Positions 24,758-35,694 of a stretch of 64,000 nt of DNA are shown one piece after another. Positions within the stretch are counted from its first letter, which is position 1; every line of letters starts with the position of its first letter. Location of the stretch: positions 15,759,395-15,823,394 of the forward strand of contig NC_065878.1 of NCBI RefSeq assembly GCF_933775445.1, given 5' to 3'. The notes under the pieces are model-generated. The model made no database searches. It saw only the letters and a list, made by a program, of their open reading frames with translations, and was not told the origin of the DNA. Both the position numbers and the translations under genes were made by a program. The DNA comes from Argentina anserina. Lineage: Eukaryota; Streptophyta; Magnoliopsida; Rosales; Rosaceae.

Positions 24758-25597
24758 ATGGAGTTTCTGTTTCCATCTTTCATATGTGATCATACCATCA
24801 TAGCAATTGTCCTTTTTCTGTTTTCTTTCATATGGATATCAAAATTCTTGAAGAAAAACATAACTAATAATAGAGAACCCCCCAAAGCGGATGGTGCCTG
24901 GCCAATACTCGGCCACCTTCCCCTCTTAGGAGGGACTCAACCACCCCACATAACCCTAGGGAACATGGCTGATGAGTACGGTCCGTTCTTCACTATCAAG
25001 CTTGGTGTGCACCGAGCTCTTGTTGTAAGCAGTTCGGATGTGGCTAAGGAGTGTCTGACCACCAATGATAAAGCTCTTGCCGACCGCCCGAAAGCTTTAG
25101 GCCCAGAGATTATGGGGTACAACTATGTAATGTTCGGGCTTAGCCCTTACAGTCCTTACTGGCGCCAGGTGCGAAAGATGGCCACGCTGCACATCCTCTC
25201 GAACCACAAGTTGGAGTCACTCAGGCAAGTCCGAGAATCGGAGGTGAAGGAGTCTACAAAAGTTTTATTTGATATGTGCGAGCGAAACAAAGGTGTCTCA
25301 AGCAAGGTGCCGGTGGACATGACGAGGTGGTTTAGAGACGTTACTCTAAATGTGACGTTGAGGATGGTTGTTGGAAAACAGCTTCATGGGGCTACCACGG
25401 CGCAAGAGAAGGAAGGGAACGAAAGCTTCCGAAAGGCGCTGAGGAATTTTTTTAAATTGATGGGGGAATTTGTAGTCTCTGATGCAGTTCCATGGCTAAG
25501 GTGGTTGGATTTGGGAGGTTATGAGAAGGCCATGAAGAAGACGGCTAAAGAACTCGATGGTGTGGTTCAAGAATGGTTAGAAGAGCATAAGCATAAG

Positions 25598-26262
25598 TAA
25601 AAGTAAACAGATGAACAAAAACTCAGAACAACACAGAATTTTGTTGACTACAGTGTAAACCTTTTCAGGAAGAAATCACTGCGAGACTTTATTGTAGTCT
25701 ACACACTATAATCCACTATGATATCAAGATTGTTACATCCACAAGTAGAGATTAAACTGAATCTCTTTACTAAGCACACACAGCTTACTTGTGCAGATCT
25801 GAACAACTTAACTTAACAGTGAACCTAAGCTAGGTAGTCACAAACCTAATTCAATACAGATGAATAGCTCTGAGATTTCCAGAAACAGAAGAACCAACAC
25901 ACAAGTGTTGCTTGACTAATACTTCGAGAATATTGATCTCAAGCTTAACCTGTTGAGCAAGACACAACAGCAGAATTAAATCAACTTCTGTATATAAAAA
26001 CCAATATCCGAGAACCCCTACTTATAGAAAACATATTCCTTTTAATATTGCTATTTTTTCTGATCTGATTAGAGATAAGAAAGGAATAAATGTAATCAGA
26101 TCAATTACAATTAGTTTAGATTGATATAAAGATATACTAGAAACCTAATCTGTATCAAAAAAATACGGATGCCATATCAACCAAAAACCTTTCCAAGATT
26201 TCCTAGTTAAACTAGGAAACACAGCAGCAGCTTGTATGAAGAGCCAAACCTGAATACCTTCA
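25598..26262 (-). repeat. 3' LTR of the gag-only element (665 bp)
   Basis: Plus-strand borders are taaaagtaaacag and tgaataccttca. It appears base-identical to 29092-29756. Its first three bases form the stop codon that truncates CYP82 copy 2. Confidence 0.9.
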
Positions 26263-26633
26263 ATCTCCCCCTTTGGCCTTGCATACAACAACATAAGTTA
26301 TTTTTCTTTAAACACCTGCAGAACCAAGATAGACTAAAGATACGAAACCTCACATACCAATGAAACCAAACCAATGTTTTAGAATCAAAAGGGTCTGTAC
26401 AGAAAACAAGAATCAGTGACCATCATATTCTTGATCTGACAGACAAGATCATAGGCAATAAGACACAGATAAAACAAACAGCCGCATAAAAATAAATAAG
26501 TTTGTGCTTATGCACTTACAACCAAAAACAAAAATTTGTTCAAGCAAAAATTGTTCAAGCAAAAATAGAATGGCAAGAGTTCAAAGAAAAATAAATTAAA
26601 ACTGCTGCTGCTCTCCCCCTTGGTGTATGCAGG

Positions 26634-27182
26634 CTAATTACCCCAGCCAGAACTACCAGCCTTGGCTTCCTGAGCCTTCTTGTCCTCGTCACGCCGGATA
26701 GCATCATCCCAGACCTTGCAACCAGCGGCTGGAGGAGGAGATAAGTAGCCAGAAGAACCATAAGGTAGAGGGGAAACCCGAGGAGATGGAACAGAAGGAG
26801 AGGGAGAACGAGAGCCATAAGGAGAACGGTGCCTGCCAGGAGTGTCTAGAACAGCATCTGTAAGGGCAGCTATCGCCACAGTTAGCCTACCAACAGCACG
26901 ATCCAACATAGAATAGTGTCTCTCCATACGGCCAGCATAAAAATCTTGAGAGATTTGAAGCCGAGAGAGAGAGGCCAAAAGGGCAGCATGAGGAGTAGCC
27001 TCATGAGATGAAGGAGGAGGAAATGGCAAGACTGGAGGAATCTCAAAACCAGAAGAAGAAATATCGTGATCTCGGTGGTACACAGCATCATCAATGAGCC
27101 GACGACGCTCTGTCATACTCAAACGGTCAAGTTCACCAGTACGTGAAGGATAATGAGAACGCACCATGATATACCTGCACAC
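26634..27182 (-). CDS. Unidentified second frame of the gag-only element (182 codons)
   Basis: An open frame downstream of gag on the same strand. The first ATG is at 27182; a more likely start is the Met at 27167 (MVRSHYPSRTGELD), which follows a splice-acceptor-like TGTGCAGG, hinting at a spliced message. Features are a basic stretch (MTERRRLIDDAVYHRD), a Pro-rich segment (PPVLPFPPPSSH), a possible helix (residues ~85-115, RMERHYSMLDRAVGRLTVAI), an Arg/Ser/Pro-rich stretch (RHRSPYGSRSPSPSVPSP) and a charged tail ending GSSGWGN. I recognise no domain. It could be a structural accessory protein of the element. The open frame despite no selection on the host suggests it is either functional or very young. 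Confidence 0.55.
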   Translation of the reverse strand: MCRYIMVRSHYPSRTGELDRLSMTERRRLIDDAVYHRDHDISSSGFEIPPVLPFPPPSSHEATPHAALLASLSRLQISQDFYAGRMERHYSMLDRAVGRLTVAIAALTDAVLDTPGRHRSPYGSRSPSPSVPSPRVSPLPYGSSGYLSPPPAAGCKVWDDAIRRDEDKKAQEAKAGSSGWGN

Positions 27183-27330
27183 TTAGAGAAAAAAATGAGA
27201 ACTGACAAGGAAGAGGAAGCGAAAAAGAATGAAGAATTGTGAACTAGATCAAAGAATTATATAGAAGCAAAAACGTATCAAGTTCAAACCCTAGCAGAAT
27301 ATCAAAAGAATTCTAGAATCAATGCACTTC

Positions 27331-29046
27331 CTAAACCAATGCAAAAGACGCTCCTAGAAAGACAAAAAACCTTGGATAGATGCACAAAACCATATTTGTT
27401 GGTTCATCATCAGAAGAAGAAGCAACTGAGCTTCTTTGTTCTTTAACAAAATTAACATGGTTTTTATGTGCAGAAGATTTGGCACCGCTGTAGCCAAGTC
27501 CAGAAGTATCTTTGAATTTTTTTGAACCTTCCAGTAACTTACTCATAGAGTTTGAACTGACTTCAAATTTTTGAAACTTTTCTTCAGTTTGCTTGAGCTT
27601 ATCCTGCAACAATAAAATATCAGAAGATAGAGAAAAATTTTCATCTATTTTTGTTTTTAAACTTTCTTCCAGATCAAGAATTTTCTTTGCAAGTTCAACT
27701 TCATTTATATTGCCATTTGTCTTCAGAAGATCATTATTCAATTTCTCAATGTCATTCACCAGATGTTTCCTTTCAAACTCCCAGTCTTTTTGAGCAGATC
27801 TGAGCATCATCTCAGTCTTTGTGTGTTCTCTAGTAATTTGATCAATTTTGTCTTCCAATTTTTTGTTCCTCTTTAACATTCCCAATGATGCTGCGTATAA
27901 CTCTGCGTATTTGTCTTCTTTTTCTCCATCTTCTCCATCAGAACTGTCACTGTAAGAATTTTGAAGAGAACAAACAAGAGCAACATTTTTGAAAATAACA
28001 GCATCATCATTATCACTATCACTATCACTCCAAGAAGATTTAAGAGCCTTTGTTTCAGAATCTTTTGTTTTTCTATTTCCACAGTCTGTAGCAATATGTC
28101 CAACTCCACCACATTCAAAACATCTAATATTAGAGGAAGACTTGTTTTGTGGAAATTTGCTAGAAACAGTATCACCATTTGATTTCTTGCTAAAATTCTG
28201 AAAACGCTTTGGTTCTGAAGCAGATTTTGAGGAATTTTTATGTTTCAAAAATTTTTTAAATTCTTTAGTCAAAAGAGCAAACTCAGTCAAATTTAAACTA
28301 TCATCAACCTTTTCTTCTTCCTTTGAAGCTTTAAAAGCAATATTCTTCGTTTTCTTGGTTTCTCTCTTATCATCATCCTTTAGCTTAAATTCATAGGTTT
28401 TAAGATTGCCTACAAGTTCAGCCAAGGGATAGGTGTCAAGATTTTGAGTTTCTTGAATGGCTGTCTCTTTTGCTCGAAATCTTAAAGGTAAAGACCTTAA
28501 GAATTTCTTAACAATTTTATGCTGAGGAATAGCTTCATTAAGACTAGCACATTTGCTGGCTACCGATATCAATCTTTTATGAAAATGATCAATAGTCTCG
28601 TCATCCTCCATCTGTAAGGCTTCCCATTCATGTTCAAGTAACTGTAGTTTGTGAGCTTGAACCTTTTTATCACTTTCATAAGTTTCAGCTAGAGTATCCC
28701 ACTGTTCTTTTGAAGTGCTACAGTGAGATACCAGCATTCTGTCATCTTTAGATAAAGCTATGTTCAAGGCATTTATTGCTTTGTTTTCAGCTTCACAAAA
28801 TGCTATTTCATCTTTGGACCAATCTTTAAATGGTTTAAGAGATAAACTACTAGAGATAGCACCATCTGGCTTAGATCCACTTTCAATTTCCTTCGTCTCA
28901 ATCACAGGATGTTCCCATCCATGTAGAATACATTGCCATGATCGAGAATCAATTGAAGAGACAAAAGCTCTCATAGCTCCTTTCCAATCAGAGAAATTGT
29001 CGCCAGTGAAAGGAGGAGGAGCGTTTATAGAGTTTCGTTCCATCAT
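27331..29046 (-). CDS. Gag polyprotein (UBN2/copia type) with CCHC zinc knuckle
   Basis: The start is taken at the Met at 29046 (MMERNSINAPPPFTGDNF), because the frame upstream runs into the primer-binding site and LTR. The 571-residue protein has the copia Gag core (FTGDNFSDWKGAMRAFVSS; later KEQWDTLAETYESDKKVQAH, IDHFHKRLISVASKCASLNE and FLRSLPLRF). One zinc knuckle CFECGGVGHIATDC lies near residue 310, followed by an acidic Ser/Asp stretch and a long predicted coiled coil (about residues 390-500). It packages the element's RNA in virus-like particles. It stops without reading into pol; none exists downstream. The intact frame agrees with the identical LTRs. Confidence 0.85.
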   Translation of the reverse strand: MMERNSINAPPPFTGDNFSDWKGAMRAFVSSIDSRSWQCILHGWEHPVIETKEIESGSKPDGAISSSLSLKPFKDWSKDEIAFCEAENKAINALNIALSKDDRMLVSHCSTSKEQWDTLAETYESDKKVQAHKLQLLEHEWEALQMEDDETIDHFHKRLISVASKCASLNEAIPQHKIVKKFLRSLPLRFRAKETAIQETQNLDTYPLAELVGNLKTYEFKLKDDDKRETKKTKNIAFKASKEEEKVDDSLNLTEFALLTKEFKKFLKHKNSSKSASEPKRFQNFSKKSNGDTVSSKFPQNKSSSNIRCFECGGVGHIATDCGNRKTKDSETKALKSSWSDSDSDNDDAVIFKNVALVCSLQNSYSDSSDGEDGEKEDKYAELYAASLGMLKRNKKLEDKIDQITREHTKTEMMLRSAQKDWEFERKHLVNDIEKLNNDLLKTNGNINEVELAKKILDLEESLKTKIDENFSLSSDILLLQDKLKQTEEKFQKFEVSSNSMSKLLEGSKKFKDTSGLGYSGAKSSAHKNHVNFVKEQRSSVASSSDDEPTNMVLCIYPRFFVFLGASFALV

Positions 29047-29091
29047 ACCAGATCTACTAGATAAAAATCTAGAACCTGCTCTGATGCCAAA

Positions 29092-29756
29092 TAAAAGTAA
29101 ACAGATGAACAAAAACTCAGAACAACACAGAATTTTGTTGACTACAGTGTAAACCTTTTCAGGAAGAAATCACTGCGAGACTTTATTGTAGTCTACACAC
29201 TATAATCCACTATGATATCAAGATTGTTACATCCACAAGTAGAGATTAAACTGAATCTCTTTACTAAGCACACACAGCTTACTTGTGCAGATCTGAACAA
29301 CTTAACTTAACAGTGAACCTAAGCTAGGTAGTCACAAACCTAATTCAATACAGATGAATAGCTCTGAGATTTCCAGAAACAGAAGAACCAACACACAAGT
29401 GTTGCTTGACTAATACTTCGAGAATATTGATCTCAAGCTTAACCTGTTGAGCAAGACACAACAGCAGAATTAAATCAACTTCTGTATATAAAAACCAATA
29501 TCCGAGAACCCCTACTTATAGAAAACATATTCCTTTTAATATTGCTATTTTTTCTGATCTGATTAGAGATAAGAAAGGAATAAATGTAATCAGATCAATT
29601 ACAATTAGTTTAGATTGATATAAAGATATACTAGAAACCTAATCTGTATCAAAAAAATACGGATGCCATATCAACCAAAAACCTTTCCAAGATTTCCTAG
29701 TTAAACTAGGAAACACAGCAGCAGCTTGTATGAAGAGCCAAACCTGAATACCTTCA
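29092..29756 (-). repeat. 5' LTR of the gag-only element (665 bp)
   Basis: Same sequence as 25598-26262 by eye; flanked on the right by the ATAAG target copy at 29757-29761. Confidence 0.9.
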
Positions 29757-30000
29757 ATAAGGGGAGTGCTGATTCTGTGCAGGACGTAAATGGTGAGAAT
29801 GACTTCATGGATATGATGCTTAAGGTCCTTGATGATGATTGTACAGAAGAGTTTGGTGGTTCAATTACTGCTGATACAATCGTCAAATCTACATGCCTGG
29901 TATGTACTTTGATCATGACTAACCATTCCCTTTCATTTATTTATATGTGAACTTCAACATTTATTAGATTCTCTCCTAAAAATCTATAATATAAGTACAC

Positions 30001-30760
30001 ATATAATAAGAATTGAAAAAAAAAACTCATCTCTTTGAAAACGCTCTCTCCCTGTTGAAAGAGCCGCCACAACAACAATTGCTATAGTCCTCCCGGTGGT
30101 GTTCCGCGCTGGTGAGGCTTGTCTCGTCGTCGCCATTAGGCCGCTGGATGGGTATTGTTAGTTTGAAGTCATTTGGCTTTGCAGATCGGTGATGCGTGAG
30201 GCTTTATTAGCTTGATTCGGTTTGTGTTTTCGCTGCTTCTTCGAGTATACATCATGGGATTGGTTCCTAGCGTGGCATGAGAGGATGCTTGCTTCTTGAC
30301 GGCGGCGGAGGCTTTGTCTTCTTCATTAGGGTGGTGGTGATACTCCTGGGACGTTAGACTTCTCTCTTTGGAGTGTTTTAGTGCTCTTGGAGTCTCTTCT
30401 TCTCTTTCGGGTGGTGATACTCCTGAATGAGCGGCTTCTTCTGGTCGGTTGGAGTCTTGGACCGGTGCGGCAGTGGTGCGGCGGCGGAATTGTGCTAGGA
30501 GAAGTTGAGTAGGGAATTAGGCTGGGTCAACTGTTTGGGCTTAAGCTTTTGTTTTTTGTTTTTGTAGACTTATTGACTTTATTTTATGCTGAGTGTAGCA
30601 GGTCTCGATCCTGTATTGCGTTTAGTTTCGTTTTATTTTGTCCAGTAGATAGTGCATGCTAAGGGTAGTTTGTCACCATTTGCATGATCCTTATGATCGT
30701 AAAGCCTCGTTGCTCGATTTGGATTGATGTCTAATAAATTCGTTTCATCCCCTAAAAAAC
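30001..30760 (+). mobile_element. LINE-like insertion in the CYP82 copy 2 intron
   Basis: An 18-bp direct repeat tctataatataagtacac flanks the insert at 29983-30000 and 30761-30778. The insert ends in an A-rich tail (cccctaaaaaac). Long target repeats and an A tail suggest target-primed insertion, as by a 5'-truncated LINE. No reverse transcriptase is coded. The intron of copy 3 is only 112 bases and lacks this insert. Confidence 0.55.
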
Positions 30761-31599
30761 TCTATAATATAAGTACACTCGAGCTCCTTCTGGTAATTGT
30801 TTAGCAAAGACAACAGATGGAACATAATTAATTAGTTGAAGAAAATCACACTCCGTTGCTATCTTTATAAGATATATTCCAAGTTCAATTAATTGAATCA
30901 CTTCATTCTACATTAATGCTCCCTGAATGTTTGAAATCATGCATTTTGGTATGTTCTTTGCAGGCGGTTCTTCTAGGGGGAACAGATACCACGGCAGTTA
31001 CATTGATCTGGGCTCTTTCTTTATTACTCAACAATCCTGGAGTCCTGAAGAAGGCACAACTTGAGCTAGACAACCATGTTGGTAAGGAAAGGCAAGTGAA
31101 TGAATCCGATATGAAGAACCTGATCTACCTACAAGCCATTATCAAGGAAACCTTGAGGCTATACCCTGCTGCACCTCTCTCAGTACCCCACGAGGCCAGA
31201 GAAGACTGCACAATAGGCAACTATCGTGTAAGTGCAGGAACACGAATTATTTTCAACATTTCGAAGATTCAGCGCGAGCCAAATGTCTGGCTCGACCCTT
31301 GTCTATTCCAACCTGAAAGGTTCCTTACTACTCACAAGAATATTGATGTTAGGGGACAAAATTTCGAATTGATACCATTTGGAAGTGGTAGACGAATATG
31401 TCCAGGAATCTCTCTAGCTCTTCAAGTTGCTCAACTTACACTGGCTCATTTGTTACATGATTTTGATATTACAGCTACATCTGATGAACCAGTTGATATG
31501 GGTGAGAGTGCAGGATTAACAAACCTGAAGGCAACCCCACTGGAGGTCCTTCTCACCCCACGCCTGCATCCTAAACTCTATGGAAATGTTGAGAAATGA

Positions 31600-32081
31600 C
31601 TAGTATTTTCTTAAATGTTATGAATTCCAGCACTAGCAATTTATCTCTGTCAAGACTGAAGGGCGAAATATATTGTAATTCAAGTCTTACTATCCCATTT
31701 CCTTTTATGCATTTCAAATGCTGCAACAGTGTCTTAAATTTTGCATCATTTATCGGATTATAGTTATGCTTTAACTTTTAAGAAACCTATACCGAGTAGT
31801 AGTTTTAGTCTAAGTATCCTGTATCAGAGATGAGATATTCTTAAAGAGTATCCAGCAATGTGGAAGTGTCATCGACGCAATCTTCAATCCGCGTACCATG
31901 TAGTCGTAAACTGAGTATTTCTAATCTCAGGACAAGAAGTAACCTATACTACCTCCAAGATTTGTAAAGCCATCTCAATAGAAATTTTATAAATAGAGAA
32001 AGAATCCTTTAGCATCTACATTCGCTAGTAACATTAAGGTAATGGTTCAGCACACAGGAGAGGAATGGATTGATTCACAAA
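31600..32081. other. 3' flank of CYP82 copy 2, duplicated at 49980-50315
   Basis: Shares ordered blocks with the sequence before SINAT exon 3 (for example tatctctgtc-agactga, caaatgctgcaa, gcatctacattcgctagtaa). No gene. Confidence 0.6.
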
Positions 32082-32607
32082 CTAACTACATAGTGGTATG
32101 GTGAAGGCACAGCCTTCTGGGTTCCGGTGTTCTTTCCATATCCGTCCTGTAACTCGCAGCTTCAACTCTTTCCTATCCCCACCAGAGAAGAAAAGCGCCA
32201 TGTTGCGCTGTATTATGAGGCCATCATGGCAGTATTCTGGGGTTTCCTTCCCATATGATCTTTCGGCCACTTCCTCCAACCTCAAGGCTGTATGTGTAGT
32301 TCCGAGCTTCTGTTTCATCCCTCATGAAACGGAGGAATGCCATGTAAACAGGAGCCATACCAAGCTGGAAGGCTTCAAAATGGAGACAAAAGTACTGACC
32401 AAAGCAGTGGAAAACCTAACAAGGATGAAATGTAAGACACTTACTAACCTATCTAGTCAACCAGCCATGATTCTTATATCTCAAGTTCTCAACTATTATC
32501 ATGGGTCCCATGATTCCTATAATCCCACATTAGTGGAGTAAGTTACAAAAAATGCACTAAAGATTATTTAAATGGTTTGTACTGTAATTCTATAGACCAT
32601 AGTGAAG
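32082..32607 (-). pseudogene. SINAT: Partial copy of SINAT last exon and part of intron 2
   Basis: 32082-32415 matches the last exon of the SINAT gene at 50316-50678, including IIQRNMALFFSGGDRKELKL and the stop. Intron-2 sequence continues to about 32607, where similarity stops abruptly (catagtgaag). About 29 bases are missing near 32235 relative to the intact gene, which shifts the frame. No RING exon is present. It is the trailing end of the tandem duplication that also copied CYP82, not a separate gene. Confidence 0.85.
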
Positions 32608-32639
32608 GCTGATGGATCGTTAAGATAGATGATCTTGTC

Positions 32640-33640
32640 TGGTTCCACCTTAAATTTCTATTCTATGTACAAATTGGGTTGTCGAGTTTTTGACTACGTA
32701 CGTACGTATTCCTCTAAAGAGAATTGAACACAGCATGCAGATCATAGCTAGAAATGCATGCCTTAATTTTCTATTCCACTCCTATTAGGGTCACTGTCGG
32801 ATCAATGTCCGAAACTTAGGTGAACGGAATTTTTTTTTATTTAGAATTGTAAAAATTCTTGGTGACCGAAAATACAAATTTTTAAAGTGTTTTTTTAGAA
32901 TGTAGAAGATATATATAAATTGCAAACCAAAAGGGTCAATAGAAATATTACATAAAACACTATATCTGAATTGTGATATACAATCTTCAGTATACTTAAA
33001 ATGATCAACTATGAGTCAATATCGTTTACATAATCATTCTCACATATGCTCACATATATATAGTTTTACTCCAAATTGCCAACATACGTATAACCTATAA
33101 CCACAATTTGGCCTTAGTTAAAACTTAAAAGCTTATTGTAATTCCAATCTACTAGCCTAAAACTTTCTCGCAAATCTTAGTTAGAAACAACTAAATTATA
33201 TAAGATATTTACAACAGCAAAAGGATATAAAAAAAAAAGATCGAAGGGCGTGGATTAAAATGTTTGCACCTTACATGAAAATGAAGGAATTATAGATATA
33301 TTGACATGCAAGGGCAATGGAGTGAGGAACGCAATACATTAGAGACCAATTGAGTTGTGAAGAGGAGCCCCACCTAAATCATAAATTGAAATAAGAATAA
33401 CATCACGTTTGACTTCCTTCATATAAGTGACACCTAACAAAGCATGGTTGGGATTGGTTTGTTTAAATTTTCTGCCCAGCGGGAAGCAAAAATTTGTCTC
33501 CCCTAATTTTTTTTTGCCCAGCGGCTGCTGGGTGCCTTAGGTCCGCCTCTGATTAGGGTTGTCGATTTTCCAAAAGATCCGATGAGCTATATAATTTTCC
33601 TTTGCATGTGTTGGGGTTCTGATCGACCTTGCTCATATTC
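32640..33640 (+). repeat. Promoter segment of CYP82 copy 3 (tandem-duplication copy B), split by a hAT element
   Basis: 32645-32791 and 33552-33640 match 23990-24290 in order. The hAT element 32792-33551 lies between them. From about 33640 the match is lost to further insertions; it resumes near 44590. Confidence 0.7.
32792..33551. mobile_element. hAT-type non-autonomous element (760 bp)
   Basis: An exact 8-bp target duplication ATTAGGGT flanks it (32784-32791 and 33552-33559). The ends are CACTGTCGGA and, on the other strand, CAGAGGCGGA, hAT-like. The interior is AT-rich with no frame. Confidence 0.8.
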
Positions 33641-34432
33641 TAGGGTTGTTAATCGGTTCCGATTCCTAAAGGAACCGTTAGAACCTAACTAATTAACAAC
33701 AGTTCAGTTTGGTTCGTAGGAAAAAAATGAAGTTATATAGTAGAAACGAACCGTTTTAAAACAGTTCGGTTCGGTTCGGTTCTAAAATCTAAACTGCATA
33801 GGAACTGTTGGATTTTAAGTATAACAAATACTAACTGTTAGATCTTAGACCCACTTTCTCTTCAGTTACCCTAATCGAGTAGTCGCAACTCGCAACCCAC
33901 AATCTCGCAACTCGCCTTTCATAGCTGAGCACAAAAGTCTCTATCTGTCTCTCTCACTCTCGATCTCGTTCCAAAATCCAAACTCTTCACAAACTCTCAG
34001 CCCTCTGCCCATAGCCGCGAAGATCCAAACTCTCAGTCCTCTACCACCCAGTTGCACCGGCAGGAGGACCGCCAAGTACGCACTGCCGGATTGACTCTGA
34101 GCTCTCCACCTCCCTCATCCGCCTCCACCCCTTACAACCCCTAAAGCTGGAAAGCTTCAACTTTAGAGGTACTCACTACTCATATTTCCGAATTCATTAA
34201 AGTCTAGTTCGATCTTTGGTAGTCAGATCGGTATGTAATTTCAATACACTGTATAATCTTTAGAGATTTAGTTTACTCTATAGTAATCGGATTTGGCTTC
34301 TTAGTCAACTAATAGGTGTTCTTTTACCTAATTTGATTTCCAATATGTTGATCTATTAGCTTCTTTCTGATCACTAATTATTACAAGTAGCCCTTGGCTT
34401 ATTTAATTGTTGTTTGTCGGATTGTGTTTTAT

Positions 34433-34687
34433 AGTGGAAGAGGAAGGTTAGGGATCCCACAGAGGAGACTGTCACTCTTGGACCTGCTGTCCGTGACAGA
34501 GAACATGTTTTTGGTGTCGCTCACATCTTTGCCTCCTTCAATGATACCTTCATTGTAAGTTGTGTGTTTTCTTCAATGTTATTGTTGTCGAGATTATGGA
34601 GGTTGGAGATGTAAATATGTTTTGTTTGATTGTAATTGCAGCATGTGACTGATTTGTCTGGGAGGGAAACTTTGGTTCGCATCACTG
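34433..34687 (+). pseudogene. RPS14: Captured 5' exons of 40S ribosomal protein S14 (uS11)
   Basis: Exon-like 34435-34553 encodes [20 protein letters not shown], then [18 protein letters not shown]. After an intron 34554-34641 (GTAAGT...TTGCAG), 34642-34687 encodes HVTDLSGRETLVRIT before GTACTA. This is the N-terminal third of cytosolic ribosomal protein S14 with what I recall as the plant splice borders. The rest of the protein is absent. Since introns are retained it was captured as DNA. The copy remains open over this stretch, so it may be recent or transcribed as a chimera with the transposase. Confidence 0.85.
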
Positions 34688-35694
34688 GTACTATTTTCCA
34701 CTCCTCTGTTTGTCTATAATGGACTAGTGTTGTATAAAATCAGTTTATATGGAATGTTGTTGAATTTTATAGTAAATTTACTAAAATATAATGTGGTCTT
34801 TGTTGAAACCTTACTGTATGTAGTCTGTACTATCCCATAACAAATGTTATCCCATAAGATGTTCAGGTTAGATAATAAATATTCTTCTTCAAAGAAGCAC
34901 TCTGAGCTGTAATCTTTTAATGCTTCAAAATAAAGACAATCTTGATAGATGTTTATTGCTTGGCTTGTTTTTATGAACTTTGATGTTTCCTTCAAATGGT
35001 GGAACAAAAACAGTACATGGTTGAGCTGAAATATAACATGGCATTTTATTTAAAAATATTTTTATTTCATCCTCTTAATATAATTTGTTTTCCCAAATGC
35101 AGATTGTGAGCTTTTTTGTTGTTTTTGTGTGTGTGGCCAATACTCACAAGTTTTTTTGAATTCATAATATATGTTTCAGATTCCCAGCTTATGTGAGTTT
35201 GGACTTTGGAGCCAAGCCGCAAAGAATTTGTTTTTCTGATTCTTAGTTTTTTTGACTACCAGTCCGCTTCTTAGGTAAGAGTTAATTGATTCTGATTCAA
35301 ATCATCCTCCAGTTAGTCATAGTGTCAGTACTAAAGTGTCGATCTTGATCTTGTTTTTTTCAATATTGGGTCTCTGATCCCTATGCAGAAAGTTTCTCAT
35401 GTTGTTGGTTTTTGCTAGGAATCCGTATGTCCGAATCTGAACATGGTTAGGTTTTTCTTTAGTTTGATTGCTTGTGTCTGCATTTTGATATGTTTATTTT
35501 TCTCTTGTGGACATTGAGTGGTGTATTTGCATTGGATTGGACTATGCTAATGAGTAAAGGTTTTGGCTTTTGTATTGAATTCTGAACTTTCATTGATACT
35601 TGGATAGATTGCCAATATGTGTTAAATTGTGTATGTTTTGATGGATTGGACTATGCTAATGTTTATGTACTGATTGTAATTTACAGGTATTCAA

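Larger units (their letters stand above)
25598..29756 (-). mobile_element. Young gag-only copia-type LTR retrotransposon (TR-GAG/LARD-like) in CYP82 copy 2
   Basis: Two 665-bp LTRs (25598-26262 and 29092-29756) flank a 2.83-kb interior, with the 5-bp target duplication ATAAG at 25593-25597 and 29757-29761. On the minus strand the LTR runs TGAAGG...TTTTA. A primer-binding-like TGGCATCAGAGC follows it at about 29077-29089, and a polypurine tract AAAGGGGGAGAT abuts the other LTR at about 26263-26276. The interior codes a Gag and a second, unidentified frame but no protease, integrase or reverse transcriptase, so it must move with enzymes supplied by another element. Reading the two LTRs side by side I found no difference, which implies a very recent insertion. 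Confidence 0.9.
24758..31599 (+). pseudogene. CYP82: CYP82 cytochrome P450 copy 2, disrupted in exon 1 by a retrotransposon
   Basis: Exon 1 is 24758-25597 and, after a 4.2-kb insert, 29762-29899; the intron is 29900-30963; exon 2 is 30964-31599. Without the insert the frame is open for about 537 codons, normal for CYP82 (plant oxidases acting on terpenes, alkaloids or phenolics at the ER). Visible are an N-terminal membrane anchor (about residues 8-28), the PPKADGAWPILGHLP hinge, WRQVRKMA (C-helix), the I-helix [14 protein letters not shown] (K-helix ExxR), QPERF and the heme loop PFGSGRRICPG with its Cys. As it stands, translation ends in the first LTR codon (TAA, 25598-25600) at 280 residues, before the I-helix and heme loop, so it should give no active enzyme. 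Resemblance to CYP82D47-like proteins is from memory; the substrate is unknown. Confidence 0.9.

Noticed and set aside
29041..29112. Longer Gag starting in the LTR (Met at 29112)
   Set aside because: The first 22 codons cover the LTR edge and primer-binding site; the Met at 29046 fits the Gag family start.
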